The notes below the pieces were generated by a model. It did not search any database and was not told the DNA's origin. It saw only the letters and a list, made by a program, of their open reading frames with translations. Below, piece after piece: positions 58,245-64,000 of a stretch of 64,000 nucleotides of DNA (position 1 is the stretch's first letter; each line of letters begins with the position of its first letter). Source of the stretch: Allorhizobium sonneratiae (GTDB lineage Bacteria > Pseudomonadota > Alphaproteobacteria > Rhizobiales > Rhizobiaceae); contig NZ_JAMKOJ010000003.1 in NCBI RefSeq assembly GCF_023700755.1, forward strand, positions 124,001 through 188,000, read 5' to 3'. A program made the translations under genes and the position numbers.

Positions 58245-59306
58245 TTAGAAGTCGCGACGAAGGCGAACGAATGAGTTCAGAGTCTTGTCGTAAGTGGTGT
58301 AGCCAAGGCCAGCCTGTACGAAGGTCTTGGTGGCTTTATCCTTCTGCAGGTAGTAGTAGACGTCGCCACCAACCTGCCAGTAGTTGTCGCCATTTTTCAC
58401 AGTGTCGAAGTACTTATAATAGGTGACCGAGGGGCCGACCGTCAGGGTCTTGCTCACGCTGTAGGTGTAGTCGGCGCTGACAACCCAGTTGTACTTCGAT
58501 TCGAAAGCGTTGGAGCCCGATGCATATTCAGCATCAAACTGCAGCAGGTGCGGGCCGAAAGCATTTTCGATATGGCCGTATACGACACCCTTTTCGGAGT
58601 AGTTGTCGTAAGCGCCCCACATATAGGCTGAAAGGGCATCTTTCTTGTAGCTGACCTGACCTTCGATACCGATATCCTTGGACAGCTTGCCGCCAGCCAT
58701 AGCGCTGCCGGCAGTGGTGGCGTCCTGCAGGTCATCAATGCCGATGCCAAGGCCGAGGGGGCCATTCTTGTATTCATAGCGGGCACCGGTGACGACTGTG
58801 TCGCCATTGGCCAGAGCCGTATTGACGAAGCTCGGCCAGTACGAGTTGTTGCCGTTGTTGTCGACAAAGCTCGGCAGGCGACCGACGGTGAAGCCGCCAA
58901 CAGTGATATAAGCCAGACGTGCTTCGAAGCCGTCGCTGGTGCCACCGCTCTTGTATTTGCTCTGAAGCTGGATCTCGGTGCCGATCGGGCCAACTTCCGA
59001 GTCCGTCTTGGTGGAGATGTTGATGCGGGTACGCATTTCATCGGCCCAGTTGGCGCCGGTGGTGCCCTTGGATGCGTCCTTCTTGTCGTTCAGGTCGTTG
59101 CCCTTGACCGTGAAGCGCAGCTGGCCGCCGAATTTCAGGCAGGTTTCCGTGCCGGGAATGTAGAAGTAGCCGGTGCCGAAAGCGTCGCAGACGCGAACAT
59201 ATTCAGCCGGTTCCGGAGCCGCAGCAACGATAGCGTCAGCGGCCTGTGCGCCAGAAAGCGCTACCAGCGAAGCTGCGGAGCACAGGAAAAAACGTTTCAT
59301 GCTCAT
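58245..59306 (-). CDS. Porin, RopA/Omp2b family (paralogue 3)
   Basis: An outer-membrane porin of 353 residues: signal peptide MSMKRFFLCSAASLVALSGA (then QAADAIV), CDAFGTGYFYIPGTETCLKF, an alternating strand pattern and terminal Phe (FVRLRRDF). Residues ~25-115, including GNDLNDKKDASKGTTGANWA, are almost identical to paralogue 4 even at the DNA level, while the middle strands (YITVGGFTVGRLPSFVDN, FESKYNWVVSADYTYSVSK) differ. GAGAGGG five bases before the ATG sets the start. The gap upstream is AT-rich and long, with room for regulation. Confidence 0.94.
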   Translation of the reverse strand: MSMKRFFLCSAASLVALSGAQAADAIVAAAPEPAEYVRVCDAFGTGYFYIPGTETCLKFGGQLRFTVKGNDLNDKKDASKGTTGANWADEMRTRINISTKTDSEVGPIGTEIQLQSKYKSGGTSDGFEARLAYITVGGFTVGRLPSFVDNNGNNSYWPSFVNTALANGDTVVTGARYEYKNGPLGLGIGIDDLQDATTAGSAMAGGKLSKDIGIEGQVSYKKDALSAYMWGAYDNYSEKGVVYGHIENAFGPHLLQFDAEYASGSNAFESKYNWVVSADYTYSVSKTLTVGPSVTYYKYFDTVKNGDNYWQVGGDVYYYLQKDKATKTFVQAGLGYTTYDKTLNSFVRLRRDF

Positions 59307-60015
59307 AGATACCCTCTCTCTATGGTGTATTGCGATGCGACTTCTCGGCGATGCTGAGAAACCCCCATTCGTTACATTGCAGTTGGTGGTAACATCGCCG
59401 TGATGATCGGGTCAACGCATTGTGCCTTATTTACAGGCACGTTTACGTCTTGCATTTGTTTTTGAAAAGAAGCGTTACTTTTATGATACAGTTTGGCATT
59501 GGAAGTGATAGCGCTATCTTATGAGATGATCAGAGGGTCATGTTTTTTGGTTGAAATGGGAAGTGATTTTATCATTATTTTGGAATACAACAATTAATAT
59601 AAATTAAGGGCAGGATTGTTCCTAAAATATTGGATGATGAATGGATGATGGCAATTGTTACAGAGATATGACTATGTCTGTGTGTTGTGTTGTATACTTA
59701 TTGCTGTAGAAACAGATATGGTCTGGCGTCACTGGTTGCAGGACGCATTCCAATTTCTATCATGCTTGAAGCCTGAAGACTGTAGAGAAGAACGGATTTC
59801 TGCTGGGCTTTGATCTGGAGCATTGGCCGAAAAGTGGGAGCCGGTTTTCCCATAACCCAACGAAAACAAAAGCGTGTTGCAGTGAACGGGATCCAGCGCA
59901 ATACGCTTGATCGCTCGCAGAATGCATTTCGCATTTGAGTCCCTATTTCATCATGCGCTGTCCTTCGGGCTGAGGCTTACGGATTGCGACAATGAGGTGT
60001 TTAAAATCGATGCAA
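59307..60015. other. Long AT-rich intergenic region between porins 3 and 4
   Basis: About 700 bases with no credible gene; most of 59430-59740 is very A/T-rich. It contains the presumed promoter of porin 3 (with a GTTACAT site at 59371) and, at its right end, a hairpin-core repeat. An untranslated regulatory RNA is conceivable, but I see no clear terminator within it to support one. Confidence 0.45.
59815..59880. repeat. Single hairpin-core repeat
   Basis: GAAAAGTGGGAGCCGGTTTTCCC with flanking GGAGCATTGGCC and AACGAAAACAAAAGCG. The core matches the other AAAAGTG..CGGTTTT repeats; the outer arms are poorly paired here. Confidence 0.55.
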
Positions 60016-60047
60016 ATAAAAAAGCCCCGGTGGTTAACCGGGGCTTT
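60016..60047 (-). terminator. Intrinsic terminator of porin 4
   Basis: AAAGCCCCGGT and ACCGGGGCTTT form an 11-bp stem with a 5-base loop, followed on the minus strand by further T residues (TTTTTTATTT). It lies ~25 bases past the stop. Confidence 0.9.
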
Positions 60048-60072
60048 CTTGTCTCTGTTCTGTCAGGATCGC

Positions 60073-61137
60073 TTAGAAGTCGCGACGCAGACGAACGTAG
60101 GAGTTGATGGTCTTGTCGTAGGTGCTGTAGGCAAGACCAGCCTGAACGAAGGTCTTCGAAGCCTTGTCCTTCTGCAGATAGTAATAAGCGTCGCCGCCGA
60201 TCTGCCAGTAGTTGTCGCCGTTCTTGACCGTGTCGAAATACTTGTAATAGGTCACTGCCGGGCCGAGAGCGAACTGCTTGTTTACGCTGTATTCGTAAAC
60301 GCCGCTGACCTGCCAGTTGTATTTGGTTTCATAGGCGTTCACACCGGAAGCATATTCGGCATCGAGCTGCAGCAGATGCGGGCCGAACGTGTCTTCGATA
60401 TGGCCGTAAACAACGCCATGTTCCTTGTAGTTGTCGTAGAGGCCCCAGAGGTAGCCGTAAAGTGCGCCCTGCTTGTAAGCCATCTGGGCTTCGAAGCCGA
60501 TATCCTTGGAGTATTTGGTACCGGTAACGGCGCTGGTGCCGGCAGTGGTGGCATCCTGAAGGTCGTCAATCGTGACGCCGAAGGAGAGCGGGCCGGTCTT
60601 GTATTCATAACGGGCACCGGTCACAGCCGTGTCGCTGTTGGCAAGAGCCGTGTTAACGAAGCTGTTCCAGTAGGAGTTGTTGCCGTTGTTGTCGCCATAG
60701 CTCAGCAGACGACCAGCAGAGAAGCCGCCAACGCTGATGTAGGCATAGCGGGCGTTGAAGCTGTCGCTGGTGCTGCCGCTCTTGTACTTGCTCTGCAGCT
60801 GGATCTCCGTGCCGATCGGGCCCCATTCCGAGTCCGTCTTGGTGGAGATGTTGATGCGGGTACGCATTTCATCGGCCCAGTTGGCGCCGGTGGTGCCCTT
60901 GGACGCATCCTTCTTGTCGTTCAGGTCGTTGCCCTTAACCGTGAAACGCAGCTGGCCGCCGAATTTCAGGCAGGTTTCCGTGCCGGGAATGTAGAAGTAG
61001 CCGGTACCGAAAGCGTCGCAAACGCGAACATATTCAGCCGGTTCCGGGGCGGCAGCGACGATTGCGTCGGCGGCCTGTGCAGCGGAAACGGCCAGCATTG
61101 CGGCAGCCGAACCGAGAAGAACGCTCTTGATATTCAT
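60073..61137 (-). CDS. Porin, RopA/Omp2b family (paralogue 4)
   Basis: An outer-membrane porin of 354 residues: signal peptide MNIKSVLLGSAAAMLAVSAA, CDAFGTGYFYIPGTETCLKF, terminal Phe (YVRLRRDF). The protein is a mosaic: its N-terminal third equals paralogue 3 (same GNDLNDKKDASKGTTGANWA block), whereas from SVGGFSAGRLLSYGDNNG to the end it follows paralogue 2. GGAGG six bases before the ATG is the best ribosome site of the four, and its own terminator suggests strong, independent expression. Confidence 0.95.
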   Translation of the reverse strand: MNIKSVLLGSAAAMLAVSAAQAADAIVAAAPEPAEYVRVCDAFGTGYFYIPGTETCLKFGGQLRFTVKGNDLNDKKDASKGTTGANWADEMRTRINISTKTDSEWGPIGTEIQLQSKYKSGSTSDSFNARYAYISVGGFSAGRLLSYGDNNGNNSYWNSFVNTALANSDTAVTGARYEYKTGPLSFGVTIDDLQDATTAGTSAVTGTKYSKDIGFEAQMAYKQGALYGYLWGLYDNYKEHGVVYGHIEDTFGPHLLQLDAEYASGVNAYETKYNWQVSGVYEYSVNKQFALGPAVTYYKYFDTVKNGDNYWQIGGDAYYYLQKDKASKTFVQAGLAYSTYDKTINSYVRLRRDF

Positions 61138-61390
61138 AATGACCTCCAGTCAAAATTTATGTGAAAGTATGCCACGTGATCGTGATCTCGTTGTCCATCT
61201 TTCATTCGTTTTTAGAAAACGAAGTCTCAACCGCCTCGCTTCTGAATCGCAAAATACAAGAGGCCGCGGGACATGCAATCACCATCAGCAGCGAGACAGG
61301 GTTGCCCTATAACCTTCCTGGAGTGCTGTGGCGGATTAGCCACAAATCGGCGCTGAGGATGTTTGGGTTTTTAACGGATTTTTAAGAAAT
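61138..61390. other. Upstream region of porin 4
   Basis: About 250 bases, presumably holding the porin 4 promoter and 5' untranslated region. No palindrome or known box stands out. Confidence 0.4.
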
Positions 61391-61591
61391 CTAACAAAAA
61401 CAAAGGGAAAGCAGTCCTGTTTCGTATCTTGCTGAAACGGTTACGCTCTCTTTTATGAGCAGTTGTTGACCATAGGAGAGATAAGCAGCCATGCTTTCGT
61501 GGGTCAAAATGCTCTTTGACAACCTTTGTGCTCTATCCTCTGGCTCAGTTTCAGAGGGGCGCGCAACGTCAATCTCGGGGTTTGTCATCAT
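61391..61591 (-). CDS. Possible small protein (66 aa), hypothetical
   Basis: A frame beginning MMTNPEIDVARPSETEPEDR, with the helix-like segment AQRLSKSILTHESMAAYLSY and GQQLLIKESV. The amphipathic pattern looks protein-like, but the ribosome site is poor and the last ~15 residues have low credibility. The frame is open further upstream without a better start. It lies between porin 4 and the tRNA gene. Listed with low confidence. Confidence 0.33.
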   Translation of the reverse strand: MMTNPEIDVARPSETEPEDRAQRLSKSILTHESMAAYLSYGQQLLIKESVTVSARYETGLLSLCFC

Positions 61592-61761
61592 AGCGGAGGC
61601 TGGTCTTTGCGAATCACGGCCTTGTGAAAGCTTGCGATCTTTGCGGCCCTGCGGTTTTGCCGCACCGGGCAAAAGCCCTGGTGAAAACCTGGCGATAATT
61701 GTGACAGAGAGAAGAAAAGGCCTTGCAATCCGTGTTGCGAGGACATAATCAGACCGCACCG

Positions 61762-61852
61762 GAGAGGTGGCCGAGTGGTCGAAGGCGCTCCCCTGCTAAG
61801 GGAGTATACGTCAAAAGCGTATCGTGGGTTCGAATCCCATCCTCTCCGCCAC
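61762..61852 (+). tRNA. tRNA-Ser (anticodon GCU)
   Basis: A type II tRNA with long variable arm. The acceptor stem GGAGAGG pairs with CCTCTCC, the discriminator is G and CCA is encoded. The anticodon stem-loop is CTCCC-CTGCTAA-GGGAG, giving anticodon GCU that reads AGC/AGU. The T arm is GTGGGTTCGAATCCCAT. Open reading frames that cross it on both strands are spurious. It is a typical integration target, but no integrase lies beside it. Confidence 0.97.
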
Positions 61853-61929
61853 TTTTGGCGATAGCGCCACAAGCAGCCTGCTTTGGCTGGTTCTCACCTT
61901 TGTGTTCTGCCATCCTGTTCCAGATATGG

Positions 61930-62844
61930 ATGATGCCAGAGGAAAGCCAAGGACATGGGCATTGTAAAATCCAACGGATAGAGCTGTACTGGGAGAGTTT
62001 CGGTCGCGAAGCTGATCCGGCAATGCTGTTGATTTGCGGGCTCGGCATGCAGATGATCCGGTGGACCGAGCCCTTCTGCCAGGAACTGGCCGCAAGCGGC
62101 CATCGGGTGATCCGGTTCGACAATCGAGACAGTGGCTGGTCCACGCATTTCACCGATTCGGCTGTGCCTGATTTTGCCGAACTTGCATCGGCGATGATGG
62201 CGGGGCATCGGCTGCATGTGCCTTATACGCTTTTCGACATGGCAGCGGATGCGATTGGTTTGCTGGATCAGCTTGGTATAGAGCAGGCGCATGTGGTGGG
62301 ACGATCCATGGGCGGCATGAGCGCCCAGATCATGGCCAGCCATCATGCCAGCCGCCTACTTTCATTGACGTCGATCATGTCCAGCACAGGCAATCCGTCT
62401 CTGCCGCAGGCTGATGCTGATGTCATGGGATTGATGCTACGTCCGGCTCCGGACCCGACTGACGATCTTGAGGGATTTCTGGATCTGCGTCTTGCCTTTG
62501 CCCGCAGGATTGCTGGCCGAAATTTTCCTTTTAATGAGGCGCTGCATCGGGCGATTGTGCGGGGGGAGGTAAGGCGCAGCCATGATCCAGCAGGCACCGC
62601 CCGGCAGCTTGCGGCCATGGCAGTGGCCGGAGAGCGCCGTGCTGCTTTGGCGACAGTCACTGCACCCTCATGCATTATTCATGGAACCGACGATCCGCTC
62701 ATTCCCGCAGCCTGCGGTCTGGATACAGCCCTTTCAATTCCTGATGCGCTCTACATCCCCATTGAGGGAATGGGCCATGATGTGCCCGCCGAACTGTATA
62801 AAACAGTCATTGATTCGATTTGCGCTGTGGCAATGAAGGCGTAG
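61930..62844 (+). CDS. Alpha/beta hydrolase, with probable 5' frameshift
   Basis: A soluble alpha/beta hydrolase of ~304 residues. The nucleophile elbow is VVGRSMGGMSAQI, the acid is in HGTDDPLIPAA and the His in EGMGHDVPAEL; the early strand reads PAMLLICGLGMQMIRW. In-frame starts at 61930/61933 have no ribosome site and yield an odd N-terminus (MMPEESQGHGHCKIQRIELY). In the neighbouring frame, after AGGAAAG, the ATG at 61954 gives MGIVKSNG and then a stop. One added base near 61979 would join it as MGIVKSNGIELYWESFG, the normal start for this family. So either a one-base deletion (real or an assembly error) or an alternative start is present. Confidence 0.78.
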   Translation: MMPEESQGHGHCKIQRIELYWESFGREADPAMLLICGLGMQMIRWTEPFCQELAASGHRVIRFDNRDSGWSTHFTDSAVPDFAELASAMMAGHRLHVPYTLFDMAADAIGLLDQLGIEQAHVVGRSMGGMSAQIMASHHASRLLSLTSIMSSTGNPSLPQADADVMGLMLRPAPDPTDDLEGFLDLRLAFARRIAGRNFPFNEALHRAIVRGEVRRSHDPAGTARQLAAMAVAGERRAALATVTAPSCIIHGTDDPLIPAACGLDTALSIPDALYIPIEGMGHDVPAELYKTVIDSICAVAMKA

Positions 62845-62854
62845 CAGCAGCCTG

Positions 62855-63754
62855 TTAAGACGTTGTGCCGCTGTCGAGGAAAGCCGTTATGACGTCACAC
62901 ACCGGATTTTTATGCAGGAAAGGGGCGTGACCCTGACCGGTTGCGGTCACGGTTTTCGCGCCGGGGTGGCGTTCCAGCATCTGAGACAGGATCTCTTCTG
63001 TCAAAAGCTGCGAAGTTTCCCCGCGAATGATCAGCACAGGTTTTTGCGCCAATGCGGCATAGTGCGGCCACAGATCCGGCAAGGGTTGCGTAAGGTCGAG
63101 GGCGACCATCTGCCGGGCAATGGCCGGATCGCAATCGACGACCGGCTTGCCATCGACATCGCGATGGAGTGCCTGGGTCATGTCCCGCCAGTCTGTATCG
63201 GTCAGTGCAGGAAAGGCATTGCCATAAACATGCTTGAGATAAGCGGGCAGGTCGGACCAGTTCTGTGGTCTTTCTTCCAGCTTCAGGCTTGTTTGAATCT
63301 GGCGCAAGCCTTCGACGCCGAGCACAGGGCCGATATCGTTGAGCACGATCCGCCGGATTCGGTCTGGATGAGCTGCCGCCATGAGATGCAGGATAAGGCC
63401 GCCGCGCGAGGTGCCGATGAAATCGGCCTTTGCAATACCAAGCTGATCCATGACGGCAAGAATGTCGGCCATTTCCTGCGGCACGGTGTAATGGCTGGGG
63501 TCCGGATCACGATCGGAGCCGCCGCGACCACGGGAATCAATGCAGATCACCTGACGCCCGCCATGCGCCAGCACTTTGGCAATGCCGTCGAAATCGCGGT
63601 GATTGCGGGTCAGGCCGGGCAGGCAGATCACCGGCAGGGTTGAAAGATCGGGCCGGTAAATGCGGACAAACAGCGAAAGACCGTCGCCCGTCAGGAGTTT
63701 CCGGTCTTCAACGGCGATGGTGTCTGGAATCGCGTCCTGCATCGTATCTGGCAT
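62855..63754 (-). CDS. Alpha/beta hydrolase
   Basis: A soluble alpha/beta hydrolase of 299 residues. The oxyanion region is VICLPGLTRNHRDFDG, the nucleophile elbow DFIGTSRGGLILHLMA near residue 115, the acid region VLIIRGETSQLLTEEI, and the catalytic His in ATGQGHAPFLH near the end. IDSRGRGGSDRDPDPSHY resembles lactonase/esterase members. Substrate unknown. The ATG giving MPDTMQDAIPD was chosen; the frame is open 52 codons further, but that part overlaps an intergenic palindrome. Its stop is ten bases from that of the first hydrolase, so the two genes converge. Confidence 0.87.
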   Translation of the reverse strand: MPDTMQDAIPDTIAVEDRKLLTGDGLSLFVRIYRPDLSTLPVICLPGLTRNHRDFDGIAKVLAHGGRQVICIDSRGRGGSDRDPDPSHYTVPQEMADILAVMDQLGIAKADFIGTSRGGLILHLMAAAHPDRIRRIVLNDIGPVLGVEGLRQIQTSLKLEERPQNWSDLPAYLKHVYGNAFPALTDTDWRDMTQALHRDVDGKPVVDCDPAIARQMVALDLTQPLPDLWPHYAALAQKPVLIIRGETSQLLTEEILSQMLERHPGAKTVTATGQGHAPFLHKNPVCDVITAFLDSGTTS

Positions 63755-63791
63755 GGCGGCGTTCTGCTTTCGATAACCCTGATCCTGCAAG

Positions 63792-63898
63792 CTAGAGCAT
63801 TTCGCTGTTTCACGGAAACAGTGAAATGCTCTAGCTCTTTGTTTTTCCGCATTTCCGGACGGAAAACCGCTCTGCACTTTTCCTGCAAATGCTCTAAC
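63792..63898. repeat. Composite palindrome: 20-bp inverted repeat plus hairpin-core module
   Basis: CTAGAGCATTTCGCTGTTTC, three bases, then a complement with a single G/T change, ending at 63834. It continues with CTTTGTTTTTCCGCATTTCC, GGACGGAAAACCGCT and an ending AAATGCTCTAA. The second module is nearly the same as 36975-37035. It lies directly upstream of the hydrolase start. Confidence 0.85.
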
Positions 63899-64000
63899 CA
63901 TGTCTTGCACGAATGCAACTGCATAGCCGATCTTTGTTCAAAGCCAGTGCACTGTCTGAGGAACAGGTTCAGGCTGTTGCGCTTATCCCGTCCGGCCAAA

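Noticed and set aside
61588..62153. Open frames on the minus strand that cross the tRNA-Ser gene (with GWDSNPRYAF-like ends)
   Set aside because: They are antisense translations of the tRNA and of the hydrolase start, a well-known false gene call.

Overview
The window looks like chromosomal DNA of a Rhizobiaceae bacterium (Agrobacterium / Allorhizobium / Rhizobium group). The pointers are the glnE and PleC-type kinase pair at the left end, a PepN with strong alphaproteobacterial features, four RopA/Omp2b-type porins, an ETF-ubiquinone oxidoreductase, small conserved rhizobial proteins, and many intergenic mosaic repeats of the sort typical of rhizobia. Species cannot be fixed from reading alone.

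Layout. 1-5.8 kb: 3' end of glnE, a PleC/DivJ/PdhS-family sensor kinase, pepN. 5.8-7.1 kb: an AT-rich stretch with no recognisable gene. 7.1-12.3 kb: a winged-helix-like hypothetical, a type-4-like uracil-DNA glycosylase, an Hsp70 (YegD-like) chaperone, an alginate-lyase-like secreted protein and a small membrane protein. 12.4-17.9 kb: an RND efflux pump (adaptor plus permease) and an SDR protein lacking the catalytic Tyr/Lys. 18-23.3 kb: recQ, etf-QO (its 3' end sits in a tandemly repeated palindrome) and a branched-chain aminotransferase.

23.5-31.3 kb is an accessory block, almost all on the minus strand: a compact tyrosine recombinase, a small protein, a GH130 glycoside phosphorylase/hydrolase, a GT4 glycosyltransferase fused to a large C-terminal domain, and a tight six-gene operon of small conserved proteins with a DUF1488 protein and a transglutaminase-fold protein. 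This is the best candidate for an uncharacterised system: an intracellular mannoside-type glycan pathway next to stress-type small proteins.

31.4-45.5 kb: MgtE, an MFS exporter, a lipid kinase-like protein, an acyltransferase, then an Opp-type peptide ABC transporter (oppA-, oppB-, oppC-like and a fused DF ATPase) downstream of a glutamine-synthetase-like gene, with a class III aminotransferase diverging from it. This suggests uptake and catabolism of amines or small peptides. 45.5-54 kb: a His-rich PadR regulator with DUF2218 (YqjI-like metal sensing), a GT39 glycosyltransferase, AMP nucleosidase, DUF2147, a ferredoxin reductase-like flavoprotein, a Sel1-like small protein and a HisC-like aminotransferase. 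54-61.1 kb: two PilZ-type proteins, then four tandem porin genes, each closed by its own terminator. Sequence sharing among them points to gene conversion. 61.7-64 kb: tRNA-Ser(GCU), an alpha/beta hydrolase with a probable 5' frameshift, and a second alpha/beta hydrolase.

A recurring theme is a family of intergenic hairpins with a conserved loop core (AAAAGTG...CGGTTTT) and stems that differ but stay paired, in single, double and triple tandem copies. Gene starts were chosen by ribosome-binding sites where visible; alternatives are given. All functional calls rest on motif recognition by eye, not on database searches.
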